From: Chelativorans xinjiangensis
GTDB lineage: Bacteria; Pseudomonadota; Alphaproteobacteria; Rhizobiales; Rhizobiaceae
Assembly (NCBI RefSeq): GCF_009812055.1
Contig: NZ_WQNH01000006.1
Span: forward strand, 86,564 to 150,563
DNA length: 64,000 nt
Reading direction: 5' to 3'
The notes under the pieces were generated by a model. The model did not search any database. It was not told the origin of the DNA and worked only from the letters and a program-made list of their open reading frames with translations. Positions 35,572 to 44,595 of the stretch are shown in pieces. The number at the start of each line of letters is the position of its first letter. Within the stretch, counting starts at the first letter, position 1. A program made the position numbers and the translations under genes.

Positions 35572-37918
35572 GGCTGCCGCCGTAAAGCTGTGGAGCGGGA
35601 AGCTGGCCGGCAGGCCGCCGGCGGCGCGTGCTCCGATTGAAGATCACGCCGAGAATGCTCACACGCGACTTGCCGAAGGTCGCCAGCGCCTCCGCCAGCC
35701 GCTCGACCGTCATCTTCCGATGATTGCCCATGACAAGCAGGATGCCGTCGAGATAGGAACTGGCGACACGGGCATCGACCGAGCTCTCGAACGCCGACAG
35801 GTCAACGATGACGACGGTGTAGCGGCCGCGAAGCATGTCGACCTGCGCCTTCAGAGCCGGCAGGTGGCCATAGCGATGGGAGGGATGCGCCGAACGCTTG
35901 ATCTGATCGACCGTCAGCACCGGCACCGCCGCCAGATCGTCGGGATTCTCCGGCAGCAAGGGCTGGTCGCCCTCCTTCTCCTTCAGCTCCGTTTCTGCGA
36001 AGCGTGACTTGGTCTTGCGCTCGCTGTAGCGCGGAAGGGGCCGCTCGGCCTTGTCGGGCTCGACAGATGGTGCGGTAAGCCGCGCCATGGTGAGACCCAG
36101 GTCCTCGCCCTGCCCTGCCGCCAGATGGCTGATATGCGGGTGAGGGAAATTGGCGTCGACGAGGATGACGGACACGCCTTCGTTCAGGTAAAGCTGCGCC
36201 AGATTGGTGGCGATGGTCGTCTTGCCCTCGCCGGCATCCACCGAGGTGATACCCAGCATGATCGACCCGTTCGCCGGAAAGGTCGCGTCGATGGAGTTCT
36301 TGACGCTGCGCAACGCTTCCGAAAAGCTCGAATAAGGCGCGTCCAGCACATAGCGCAGGCTGCCGGTCTCGCTGCCCGACGACAGATCCCAGGTCGGGCG
36401 GAAGCGTGCCGCCGGCACGTGCCCGAGCATGGGCAGCCCCAACTCACGGCCAAGACGCTCACCCGAACCGATGCGGCGGTCGAGGATTTCGCGCGCGCCG
36501 GCAAGGCCTATGCCGGCGGCGAAACCGAGCAGCATCGAGAACGGCAGGACCAGCGTCGTCTTCGGCCACATCTTGGACAGCGGCGGTGTCGCCGCGGTGA
36601 CGATGCGTGCGTCGCCTATCGGAAACGACTGCTTCTGCAGGGCGGCGAGGAGCTGCTGTAGCAGGTTTTCATACATGCGCCGGTAGGTCGCTGCCCGACT
36701 TTCCAGCTCGGCGAGCTCGACGCGGGCAAGGTTCGTGCCGGCAGTGGCTTGCTTCAGGCCGTCGAGCCGTTCGCTCAACAGCTTCTCGCGCGTGATCGCG
36801 GTCTCCAGGTTCGTCTTGTAGACACCCTGTATGCGCACCAATTCGCGGCGGATCTCGCCTTCGAGCTGCGCAATCTCCTCTTTCGCCGCGCGCACCGGCG
36901 CACCGCCCGCTCCATAACGGCTCTGCAGCGTTTCCAGCTTGACGGTCGCCGCCTGAAGGTCCTCGCGCAGTTTGTAGATCTGCGTGTTGTTCAGCGCCTC
37001 GCCGACATAACCGTCCATGATATCGCCGGCGAGCAGGCGGTTGATGGTTGCAAGCCTGGCCGATTCCGTGGCCCTGTTGGCCTGCGCCACCAGGAGCTGC
37101 GTGCTGATTTCGGAAAGCTGCTGGTGGTCGAGCGAGGCCGCCTCGCCGACCTGTGTGATACCGTTCTTGTTGCGGTATTCCTCCACGTTGAGCGCGGCTT
37201 GGCGCGTCTGCTGGGCGACGTCTATCAGCCGATCTTCCAACCACGCCGCGCCGCGCGTCAGGGCCTCGGCCTTGGCGTTGAGGCTCGCCTGCATATAGGC
37301 CCTGGCAATGGCGTTCGCGGCCTTCGCCGCTTTCACCGGATCGGTCGAGGTGTAGCCGATCTCCAGCACGTAGGATTGCCCGACGCGGCGAACGGATACC
37401 CTGGACAGGAAGCCGGCCATGGTCCGGCGCATGGTCTCTTCTTCGTCCGGCACCCCCGCGGCATCCTCCTCACCGGCATCCGGCTCGTTCCGGAAAAGCG
37501 TGAAGAGAAAGGCGATGCCCGAGCGTATGGCCGACCTCCAGGACCGGCTCTCCAGGATTTCCGGGTCTTCAAGGAGATTGAGCTCCTTAATCACCGACCT
37601 GGCGATCGCCTCGGACTTGACGATCTCGACCTCGCTGGCGATTTCCGCCGCCTCGATGATGATTGTTCCCGTCGAGGGGTCCTGGGAGGCGATGCGCGCC
37701 TGCTCGTGATCGATCACCAGACGAGCGATGGCCGAATAGGTCGGCTCGGTCTTGGAGACGTAGAGCCCCCCGAGCGCGATGCCGACCACGGTCATCAGGA
37801 TGAGGAGCAGGATATGGCGGCGCAGGAAAGACCAGATGTCGCGAAACGTTACGTATTCCTTGTTCGCCGCCGACACGCCGCGTTCGCCGCTGAGCTTGCG
37901 AATCTCCTGAACCACCAT
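35558..37918 (-). CDS. ExoP/Wzc-like polysaccharide co-polymerase with BY-kinase-type ATPase domain
   Basis: The protein has 786 residues. The N-terminal membrane helix (ILLLILMTVVGIALGGLYV) and Wzz domain are followed by a long periplasmic coiled coil (~residues 220-440) and a second helix (~residue 465). The cytoplasmic ATPase has Walker A SVDAGEGKTT, Walker A' VSVILVDANF and Walker B YTVVIVDLS. The C-terminus (PAGQLPAPQLYGGSHGAT) carries only one Tyr rather than the Tyr cluster of autophosphorylating BY kinases. Such proteins set chain length and couple polymerisation to export through the Wza-type channel. An insert of ~60 charged residues sits between Walker A' and Walker B. Confidence 0.9.
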   Translation of the reverse strand: MVVQEIRKLSGERGVSAANKEYVTFRDIWSFLRRHILLLILMTVVGIALGGLYVSKTEPTYSAIARLVIDHEQARIASQDPSTGTIIIEAAEIASEVEIVKSEAIARSVIKELNLLEDPEILESRSWRSAIRSGIAFLFTLFRNEPDAGEEDAAGVPDEEETMRRTMAGFLSRVSVRRVGQSYVLEIGYTSTDPVKAAKAANAIARAYMQASLNAKAEALTRGAAWLEDRLIDVAQQTRQAALNVEEYRNKNGITQVGEAASLDHQQLSEISTQLLVAQANRATESARLATINRLLAGDIMDGYVGEALNNTQIYKLREDLQAATVKLETLQSRYGAGGAPVRAAKEEIAQLEGEIRRELVRIQGVYKTNLETAITREKLLSERLDGLKQATAGTNLARVELAELESRAATYRRMYENLLQQLLAALQKQSFPIGDARIVTAATPPLSKMWPKTTLVLPFSMLLGFAAGIGLAGAREILDRRIGSGERLGRELGLPMLGHVPAARFRPTWDLSSGSETGSLRYVLDAPYSSFSEALRSVKNSIDATFPANGSIMLGITSVDAGEGKTTIATNLAQLYLNEGVSVILVDANFPHPHISHLAAGQGEDLGLTMARLTAPSVEPDKAERPLPRYSERKTKSRFAETELKEKEGDQPLLPENPDDLAAVPVLTVDQIKRSAHPSHRYGHLPALKAQVDMLRGRYTVVIVDLSAFESSVDARVASSYLDGILLVMGNHRKMTVERLAEALATFGKSRVSILGVIFNRSTRRRRPAGQLPAPQLYGGSHGAT

Positions 37919-37951
37919 CCCCTGTTCACCCCATGTTCGGTCGCGCCGCCC

Positions 37952-39298
37952 TTACCGGGAAAGCATTCCGCTGATCTCAGCGGCGGCCGCTGCCGGCGCT
38001 GTCTCGCCCGCTACTTCCGGCAAATCGAGACGCACCTCGAGGACGTCGCCGGGCTCCAGCACCGTGCCGGGCGAAGCCTCGAGGGCGTCGCCATTCTCCC
38101 CGCCCCGGACGATGGTGAAGCGCAGCGGATACTCCTCGATGGCCTTCTGCACGTCACGTCTCGCGATCGAGGCGCCTGTCGCCTGAAGCAGCCTTTCGTT
38201 GATCTCCCGCCGCAACTTCAGTTCCTCGATTTCCGCAATGGCCGTCTGCAGGTCGCGGCCGATTTCGGTCTTGCGTTGCCCCTTGAGGCTCAGTGCGTCG
38301 CGGTTCGTCTCGCTCAGTTTCTGCTTGGCGCGCATGGAGGCTATGGCCAGGTCCAGCCGCCCGCTCTGCAGATCGGCAACGACGCGCTCCAGTCCGGTCT
38401 CACGCGACCGGGTGGCCGTGCCGCTGCTGACGAGCTTGGAGATGTCCTTGAGCTCGGCCTCGGCGATGCTGACCTGCCGGTCTTGCGCAACCATCTTCTC
38501 ATCGAGGACCGCGATCTCCTCGCTGAACAGCGCACTCAGCTCTTCGAGGGATTCGAGCTGACGCTCGAATGCCTCGGTCCGGGCCTTGAAGATCGCTTCC
38601 TCCTCACGCAGGATCTGCGCGGTGGCGGCGGGGAGGCCGGCACCGCCGATCTCCGCCTGAAATTCGATCGCGGGCCTCCCGCTGAGTTCGGCTTCCAGCC
38701 GCGCCCGCCGCGCCATCGACCGCTGCAATTCCAGATCGATACGCCCGATTTCGCCCACGTAACGGATCTGCTCCAGCTCCGAATACCCGCCCTGCGGGTC
38801 GCTCTTCCGCGCCCGCCCGCCCGCCATGGCCAGTGCCTGCAGGACGGTGAGGCCCGGCCGGTACTCGAACTCGCCGGGCCGGTCGACGCTGCCCGTCACA
38901 TAGAGCGATGGATACCGCACCACCTCGACGGTGGTGACCGGTGGGGTGACGAGCCCCGTCTGCCGTTTCAATTCCTCGGCGATTTCGGATGCAAGGGCGC
39001 TGGCAGTCCGCCCGGCGGCGGGGATTTCGCCGACCAGCGGTATCGAGATCGAACCCGACTGCGCAACCGCGTATTCGCCATTCAAGGGGGTCCATTCCCG
39101 GTATTCGCCCAGGTTGGGCACCCATTCCACCACCGTTACCTTGACCCGCGTGTGCGGCCGGAGCTGGAACGATTCCTCCGCCTGCGCCGGTAGCGCCGCA
39201 AGGCAGACGGCGCAGACGGTGATCGCCGTCAGCACCATGAAAGCCAGTTGCCGCCGCAGGTCGGAAGTTTCAGCGATTTCTGTGCGGTTCTCTGCCAT
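37952..39298 (-). CDS. ExoF/Wza-type periplasmic polysaccharide export protein
   Basis: I place the start at ATG 39296-39298 (448 residues) because AAGGGA lies upstream. The signal sequence (LAFMVLTAITVCAVCLAALPAQA, cut before EES) has no lipobox Cys, as in ExoF and unlike Wza. Domains are a poly-export region (VKVTVVEWVPNLGEYREWTPLNGEYAVAQSG), a SLBB-like segment (YVTGSVDRPGEFEY) and a long coiled coil (~residues 190-390) with a last beta region. ExoF partners the co-polymerase to carry polymer across the periplasm and outer membrane. It heads the minus-strand unit and lies 33 bases before the ExoP-like gene. Confidence 0.9.
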   Translation of the reverse strand: MAENRTEIAETSDLRRQLAFMVLTAITVCAVCLAALPAQAEESFQLRPHTRVKVTVVEWVPNLGEYREWTPLNGEYAVAQSGSISIPLVGEIPAAGRTASALASEIAEELKRQTGLVTPPVTTVEVVRYPSLYVTGSVDRPGEFEYRPGLTVLQALAMAGGRARKSDPQGGYSELEQIRYVGEIGRIDLELQRSMARRARLEAELSGRPAIEFQAEIGGAGLPAATAQILREEEAIFKARTEAFERQLESLEELSALFSEEIAVLDEKMVAQDRQVSIAEAELKDISKLVSSGTATRSRETGLERVVADLQSGRLDLAIASMRAKQKLSETNRDALSLKGQRKTEIGRDLQTAIAEIEELKLRREINERLLQATGASIARRDVQKAIEEYPLRFTIVRGGENGDALEASPGTVLEPGDVLEVRLDLPEVAGETAPAAAAAEISGMLSR

Positions 39299-39619
39299 GA
39301 CATCCCTTACGGGCCGTGCGAAAGCACGCCGGTGGAAAGGACGCGCAAGGGCCCGCCCCTTCCCGCCGATCATCAATCGAATCCCGGCAAGGTAAATACC
39401 GTTGGACCTAGTCCCTTTCGGCTAGAGGCGGTTAAGCGCCTGCCATCTTCGAAGCAGGCGGAACGCTGCATGAGGACAATTCCAGCCCGAACGGATGAAG
39501 GCCTAGTCCCTTTGCGCCGCCGGATTGTCCGTACAGATAGGGGATTGGCCTGATGTACGGCGTGTCCCCGGGCGCTCTTTCACGCCACGATCCCAACACT
39601 TGGGTACGTTCCAGGAGGA
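39299..39619. promoter_or_regulatory. Divergent promoter region with a spaced direct repeat
   Basis: The 321 bases between the ExoF-like gene and the divergent GT4 gene hold no convincing ORF. CCTAGTCCCTTT occurs at 39407-39418 and again at 39502-39513, 95 bases apart (about nine helical turns), which suggests a regulator bound to two sites. AGGAGGA at 39611-39617 serves the GT4 gene. Confidence 0.4.
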
Positions 39620-40756
39620 ATGGTTTTGCGCGTCGCGATAGTCCATTACTGGCTGGTGTCGATGCGGGGCGGGGAGAAGGTCGTGGAAGCGCTCTGCGAC
39701 ATGTACCCTGGCGCCGATATCTTCACGCTCGTCTATGACGAAGAACGGGTCTCGGCGAAGATCCGGCGCCACAAGGTCACGCCGTCCTTCCTGCAGAAGA
39801 TTCCCGGCGCGCGCAGGCATTACCAGTCCCTGTTGCCACTGATGCCTTTCGCACTCGAAAGCCTCGACCTGTCGGGCTACGACCTGATCCTCTCCAGCGA
39901 ATCGGGCCCCGCCAAGGGCATCGTCCCCGGGCCGCAGGCAACCCACATCTGCTACTGCCACTCGCCGATGCGGTATCTGTGGGATCACTACCATTTCTAC
40001 CGTGCCGGCTCCGGCCTCCTCACCCGCGCATTGCTGCCCGTCCTCGCTCCGGCGCTCAGGGCCTGGGACGTATCGACCAGCGCGCGGGTCGACAAATTCG
40101 TCGCCAACTCGCACCACGTGGCCGCGCGCATCGAGAAATACTACCGGCGCGACGCCGCCGTGCTCAATCCGCCGGTTACGGTTCAGGACTTCTCGCCCGT
40201 TGCCGAAATCGGCGATTTCTATCTCTGCGCCGGCCAGCTCGTCGGTTACAAACGCCTCGATCTGGCAGTGGAAGCCTTCACGAGAATGGCGGAGAACCTC
40301 GTCGTCATCGGCGAAGGAAAGGAGATGACACGGCTCAAGCGCATGGCCGGTCCGACGGTCACCTTCCTCGGCCGGGCGCCCTTCCCCGTGCTGAGAGATA
40401 TGCTCGCCCGCTGCCGCGCCCTCGTCTTTCCCGGCGAGGAGGACTTCGGCATCGTTCCGGTCGAAGCCATGGCGAGCGGCCGGCCTGTCATCGCCTTCTG
40501 CGGCGGCGGTGCGCTGGACAGCATCGTTCCCGACCGCACCGGCATCCTGTTCCAGGAACAGTCCGTGCAAGGGCTGATCGAGGCCGTAAGGCGCTTTCGG
40601 TCGATGGAAACGGCATTCCGCCCGGACCTGATCCGCAATCATGCCCTCCAGTTCAGCGAAGCAAACTTCAAGGCGAAGATGCAACAAATCATCGACGCGG
40701 AGCTGATGCAGCGGCATGGCGCGGGATCCCGCATCCCCGAGCGTGCCGCCGCCTAG
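39620..40756 (+). CDS. Glycosyltransferase family 4
   Basis: The protein has 378 residues, with a perfect AGGAGGA ribosome site. It has a GT-B fold: the N-terminal loop VSMRGGEKVVEALCDMYPGADIFTLVYD, a mid motif YCHSPMRYLWDHY and the donor-site EX7E motif EEDFGIVPVEAMASGRPVI. This subgroup (glycosyltransferases with the MRGGEK loop) often uses GDP-mannose or a related donor, but the sugar cannot be read from sequence. It runs away from the export unit and is followed by a small coiled-coil gene with a 41-base gap. Confidence 0.87.
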   Translation: MVLRVAIVHYWLVSMRGGEKVVEALCDMYPGADIFTLVYDEERVSAKIRRHKVTPSFLQKIPGARRHYQSLLPLMPFALESLDLSGYDLILSSESGPAKGIVPGPQATHICYCHSPMRYLWDHYHFYRAGSGLLTRALLPVLAPALRAWDVSTSARVDKFVANSHHVAARIEKYYRRDAAVLNPPVTVQDFSPVAEIGDFYLCAGQLVGYKRLDLAVEAFTRMAENLVVIGEGKEMTRLKRMAGPTVTFLGRAPFPVLRDMLARCRALVFPGEEDFGIVPVEAMASGRPVIAFCGGGALDSIVPDRTGILFQEQSVQGLIEAVRRFRSMETAFRPDLIRNHALQFSEANFKAKMQQIIDAELMQRHGAGSRIPERAAA

Positions 40757-40797
40757 TTTCAGGGTTGCAGATCGGTGCAGAAGGGAAAGGTGGCATT

Positions 40798-41139
40798 TTG
40801 TTAGGTTTCCACACACGCAGCGAGGAACGCGACCGCTACGCGGACCGCAAGCGGATCGCTACGCTCGAAAGGGTTCTCGACGAGATCGAGGTGGAGCTGG
40901 TCGCCGAAAAGACAGGCTTCCAGAGGCGCTACGAATCCGCCGCCTCCACTGCCGCCTTCGCCCAGCAATACTACGAAGACGAGGTCCGCGACGCCCGATC
41001 GTCGGCGAAGGTGGACGATCTCACGCACTCGCTGAAGACGTTCGGAGCACGCATCGCGGCGCTGGACAGTCAGATCAGCCTTGTCACGGGGCTGCGACGA
41101 ACCGTTCGCTCTTTCGTCGCCAGGCACGGCGTTGAATAG
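40798..41139 (+). CDS. Small coiled-coil protein, unknown
   Basis: This 113-residue frame starts at TTG 40798-40800 behind AAGGGAAAGGTGG. It is highly charged, helical and likely coiled coil throughout (RIATLERVLDEIEVELVAEK; DDLTHSLKTFGARIAALDSQ), ending in a basic tail (TGLRRTVRSFVARHG). There is no signal peptide or membrane segment. No family is recognised. It follows the GT4 gene with a 41-base gap and so is probably co-expressed; a scaffold or tether for the glycosyltransferase would fit but is a guess. Confidence 0.55.
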   Translation: MLGFHTRSEERDRYADRKRIATLERVLDEIEVELVAEKTGFQRRYESAASTAAFAQQYYEDEVRDARSSAKVDDLTHSLKTFGARIAALDSQISLVTGLRRTVRSFVARHGVE

Positions 41140-41354
41140 CTCCTCCCAACAGTCACCCGATGCGATGCGCGCCCTTCGCGGTTGTGCATCCTGCACCTCC
41201 CAAATTGATTAGACCGATGGGCCGGATACCCTGATAGATAGAGAATGCTAACACCTATGCGTTGGGAATCTTGCACAAATATCTTAGCTGCATCAAACAG
41301 ATACGGCTCTATGATGTGCTCTTATGACACGCAAATCGGGCCGTGTGGACGGGC

Positions 41355-41492
41355 ATGGGCGATGCGGATTTCGAGGCGATAAGTTTCCTCAATTCCTTCA
41401 TCAAATTGCCGCACAAACAAGAAGCCTTGTGTTCGACAGCGGAGCAGAACGCGACCAACTCAACTGTCGGCAAACCGGGCAAGTACGGGTGA
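41355..41492 (+). CDS. 45-residue ORF translationally coupled to the next gene
   Basis: The frame runs from ATG 41355 (or GTG 41343) to TGA 41490-41492, whose last base is the first base of the next gene's ATG (TGATG). It begins MGDADFEAISFLNSF and ends GKPGKYG. GGACGGG lies just upstream. A stop/start overlap and balanced amino-acid content support translation; the short length leaves doubt. No family is recognised. It could be a leader peptide controlling the downstream gene, or a small partner or substrate of its product. Confidence 0.4.
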   Translation: MGDADFEAISFLNSFIKLPHKQEALCSTAEQNATNSTVGKPGKYG

Positions 41493-42529
41493 TGTGGCAC
41501 GCTAGCAGTTCCCAAAGACCGATCGCGCGGACCGACATGCCAAAGGTGCTGTCGCTCATCCAAAAGAACGTCGGCGATTTTGCGCTGGATGTCTCGGGCC
41601 TGCACGTCGTGGTCCCGGCAACCGTGGGGTACCGCGCGGCGACGGCGACGCTCGCGCTTCTGGCCGGCGCCACGAGCGCGACGGCCATCACCCGCCCCTC
41701 CAACCGCTATCACTCCGCCCAGGAGGCGGCGGATATAACGCTGTCGCTGGCAGCGCTGGCCGGGGTCCGTGGCCGTGTCACGATCAGCGAGCGCATCGAC
41801 CACCAGACCTGCAGCAACACGAACATCCTCTTCAACAGCGAACCCATCCCCCCCATCACGCGGTCGATCATCGAGCGACTGCCCAGACACTCGGTCATAG
41901 CGATGGTGAGCGAGCCTTGGATGCTGTTGAAGGGAGAAATCGACATCAGGGCATGCCAGGAGCATGGAATCCCCATCTCCGCCGTCAACGAGTCCCATCC
42001 CGCGATCGGCGGGGCGGACTACCAGGCGGCTCTATGTCTCAAGCTTTTCCAGGAAGCGGGTATAGCGATCGGCAAGGCCTCGGTCGCGCTCATTTGCGGC
42101 AACCCGCTGGCCCGCAACCTCGAGCGGGGCATGCGGGCGGCGGGCGCGCAGGTCGAAGTGTTTCCCAATCCGGACATGGTGTTCACGCATTCCTGGGACG
42201 CCGTCGTCCTGGCGCAACGGCCGACAAACCGGCCGAGCCTCGGCATCCATGATCTCGGACGCATCGCCAAGGTCGCCCCAAACGCGGTCATCCTCCAGTA
42301 CTGGGGAGATATCGACCGCAAGGCAGCGCGCTATTTTGGGCTCAAGGTCTGGCCGCCGCGCACCCCCGGCAAGAGCCAGATGGGCATGCCGCTGGAGGCG
42401 CTGGGGCCTGAACCGACAGTGCGCCTCATCGCCGGCGCACTCAAGGCTGCCGAACTTGTCCTGGCAGGCGGTCCCTCCGGCCCCGGCGGAGTGGCGCAGC
42501 TTTTCAATTCCTCCGACTGGACCCTATAG
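41492..42529 (+). CDS. Two-domain protein of unknown function, Rossmann-like
   Basis: I take the start at ATG 41492, coupled to the 45-residue ORF by TGATG. Upstream the same frame gives an unlikely Arg/Cys/Gly-rich tail. The protein has 345 residues. An alternation of beta/alpha segments is clear: HVVVPATVGYRAATATLALLAGATS, RHSVIAMVSEPWMLL, ASVALICGNPLARNLERGMRAAGAQVEVF, DAVVLAQRP and NAVILQYWGDIDRKAA. This looks like two Rossmann-type halves, as in substrate/NAD-binding dehydrogenase folds, but no catalytic motif is recognised. Its neighbours (polysaccharide genes left, copper genes right) do not define its job. Confidence 0.6.
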   Translation: MWHASSSQRPIARTDMPKVLSLIQKNVGDFALDVSGLHVVVPATVGYRAATATLALLAGATSATAITRPSNRYHSAQEAADITLSLAALAGVRGRVTISERIDHQTCSNTNILFNSEPIPPITRSIIERLPRHSVIAMVSEPWMLLKGEIDIRACQEHGIPISAVNESHPAIGGADYQAALCLKLFQEAGIAIGKASVALICGNPLARNLERGMRAAGAQVEVFPNPDMVFTHSWDAVVLAQRPTNRPSLGIHDLGRIAKVAPNAVILQYWGDIDRKAARYFGLKVWPPRTPGKSQMGMPLEALGPEPTVRLIAGALKAAELVLAGGPSGPGGVAQLFNSSDWTL

Positions 42530-42617
42530 TGTGTTGGCCTGCAGGATGCGTCGGAGGGTCTCATATCGACGGGGCAGCTTGCCTTTTCGCAGCTTTGCGA
42601 TCATCGTGCCTAACGCT

Positions 42618-42974
42618 ATGAAGCATCGTTCGGCGCGTCAGGTCGTTACTTTTCTGCTCACGGTGTTCGTGACCGTGGGTGTGAACCTGTCTGCGGTCCG
42701 GGCCGGCGATATGACGGTTCAGATGGCCACGGCGGAGATGACTGCCTCCGTCGACGGGCACTGCCAGGATTGCCCGGAGCCCGGCGATGACCGCGGCGCG
42801 CAGGCGCTCTGCCCGGCGGCGGCCTGCGCCGCTCCCGCCCTCGCCGTGCTTCCGCTTGTGCCGACGACGGCGACAGCCATGGTCTCGGCCCCGTCGTTGC
42901 GGCCATCCGCCCCGATGAGCGGGCGGACCTCCCTGCCCGACCCACACCCTCCCAGACCCGGCGTCCTCGTGTAA
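42618..42974 (+). CDS. Small secreted Cys-containing protein of the copper cluster
   Basis: This 118-residue protein has an N-terminal signal-like helix (VVTFLLTVFVTVGVNLSAVRAG) followed by a short region with HCQDC and CPAAAC Cys/His motifs, Met-containing TVQMATAEM, and a Pro-rich end. The Cys/His pairs suggest metal binding in the periplasm. It resembles the small DUF2946-like proteins often found beside copper-resistance genes, though the match is by eye. It lies 104 bases upstream of the multicopper oxidase on the same strand. Confidence 0.6.
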   Translation: MKHRSARQVVTFLLTVFVTVGVNLSAVRAGDMTVQMATAEMTASVDGHCQDCPEPGDDRGAQALCPAAACAAPALAVLPLVPTTATAMVSAPSLRPSAPMSGRTSLPDPHPPRPGVLV

Positions 42975-43078
42975 CGTGGCGTCGGCCGCTCCACGCGGCT
43001 GACGTCTGCGCACTCCCATGCGTCCGTATGCGCATTAGCGCTGCGGCCACTATCTTAACCGTCCACAGGACGTAGGGC

Positions 43079-44551
43079 ATGAGCAATCATTTCAGCAATC
43101 CCATCTCGCGCCGGCGGCTTCTCCAGGCCGGCGCCGGGCTCACCGCCATGGCGTTCCCAGCGCTTCGCCCCGCGCAGGCTTCCGTCGGCAGCGAATATCG
43201 GATCACCGCGAAGCCGGGGCGTGTGCCGCTGCTCGGCGGCCGCTACCCGGAAACGGCGGTGTGGAACTACAACGGCGCGGTACCAGGACCGGAAATCCGG
43301 GTTCGCCAGGGCGAAAGGCTGCGGGTCGCCGTCGAGAACCGGCTCGACGAGGAGACCACCGTCCACTGGCACGGCTTGCGCGTGCCGAATGCGATGGACG
43401 GTGTGCCGCATCTCACCCAGCCGCCGATAGCGCCGGGCGAGACCTTCATCTATGCCTTCGACTGCCCGGATGCCGGCACCTTCTGGTATCACCCGCACCA
43501 GCGCGGTTCCGAGCAGGTGGGTCGCGGCCTTTACGGTCCGCTGATCGTCGAGGAGCCCGAGCCGATCGCCGTCGACCGTGACGTCACATGGGTGCTCGAC
43601 GATTGGCGGCTGCTGCGGGACGGGCAGATCAGCGACGACTTCGATAACATGATGGACGCCGGCATGGCGGGGCGGATCGGCAACACGGCCACCGTCAACG
43701 GCCGCCTGCCCGAGACCTTCGCCGTGCGCGGCGGCGAACGCATTCGCCTGCGGCTGATCAACGCCGCCAACGCTCGCATCTTCGCCCTTGCGTTCGAGGG
43801 TCACCGCCCGCGCGTCGTCGCCCTCGACGGGCAACCGGTCGAGCCGCACGCGCCGGACAATGACCGGGTCGTCCTGGGGCCGGCCATGCGCGCCGACCTC
43901 GTCATCGACATGACCGGCGCCCCCGGCGCGCGTTTCCAGGTGATCGACACTTTCTACCGGGACCTGGAATACCGCTTGTTGGACCTCGTCTACGCCGACC
44001 CCCCCTTGCGCGAAGCCCCGCCCGACACACTCCTCCGCCTGCCCGACAACCCGCTGGCCGAGCCCGACCTCGCAACCGCTGAGCGCCATGAGGTTACCTT
44101 CGGCGGCGGTATGATGAGCGGAATGATGGGCGGCGGCATGATGGATGGAGGCATGCCCGGCAGAGACATGGGCGGGATGATGGGCGGGATGATGGATCGC
44201 ATGATGCCGGGAATGCGTCATGACGGCGTTTGGACGATCAACGGCATCGCCGCCGAAGGTCACGTGATGGACCCGATGCTCACGCTCGCGCGCGGCCGCT
44301 CCTATGTGCTGGCCCTCCACAACGATACGGCCTGGCACCATCCGATCCACCTGCACGGCCATTCCTTCCGCGTGCTTGGCCGCGAAGGCACGCCTACGCG
44401 CCACCGTGAGTGGCAGGACACCGTGCTGATGGCGCCGCGCGAGCGGGTCGAGATCGGGCTTGTCGCCGACAACCCGGGCGACTGGATGTTCCATTGTCAC
44501 GTCCTTGAACATCAGGCGGCGGGTATGATGGGCGTGATCCGGGTCACCTGA
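43079..44551 (+). CDS. Periplasmic multicopper oxidase (CueO/CopA-type)
   Basis: The protein has 490 residues. A Tat signal (ISRRRLLQAGAGLTAMA, twin Arg) directs export after folding. The four copper-binding segments are present: HWHG (~residue 98), WYHPHQ (~140), HPIHLHGHSF (~422) and HCHVLEHQAAGM (~482), the last giving type 1 ligands Cys, His and Met. A Met/Gly-rich insert (~residues 343-378, GMMGGGMMDGGM) resembles the Met-rich region of CueO that binds Cu(I). It likely oxidises cuprous ion and protects the periplasm from copper. It is followed by the DUF411 gene. Confidence 0.92.
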   Translation: MSNHFSNPISRRRLLQAGAGLTAMAFPALRPAQASVGSEYRITAKPGRVPLLGGRYPETAVWNYNGAVPGPEIRVRQGERLRVAVENRLDEETTVHWHGLRVPNAMDGVPHLTQPPIAPGETFIYAFDCPDAGTFWYHPHQRGSEQVGRGLYGPLIVEEPEPIAVDRDVTWVLDDWRLLRDGQISDDFDNMMDAGMAGRIGNTATVNGRLPETFAVRGGERIRLRLINAANARIFALAFEGHRPRVVALDGQPVEPHAPDNDRVVLGPAMRADLVIDMTGAPGARFQVIDTFYRDLEYRLLDLVYADPPLREAPPDTLLRLPDNPLAEPDLATAERHEVTFGGGMMSGMMGGGMMDGGMPGRDMGGMMGGMMDRMMPGMRHDGVWTINGIAAEGHVMDPMLTLARGRSYVLALHNDTAWHHPIHLHGHSFRVLGREGTPTRHREWQDTVLMAPRERVEIGLVADNPGDWMFHCHVLEHQAAGMMGVIRVT

Positions 44552-44595
44552 CACTGAAAAGACAATGCGAAATGCGAAAGAAAGGAACTTGGCTC

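Noticed and set aside
36749..39193. 814-residue open frame on the plus strand
   Set aside because: Antisense of the ExoP- and ExoF-like genes; no recognisable domain and it spans two real genes.
41324..41491. N-terminal extension of the Rossmann-like protein from ATG 41324
   Set aside because: The extension is Arg/Gly/Cys-rich and low in hydrophobic pattern, while the overlapping 45-residue frame and TGATG overlap fit a start at 41492.
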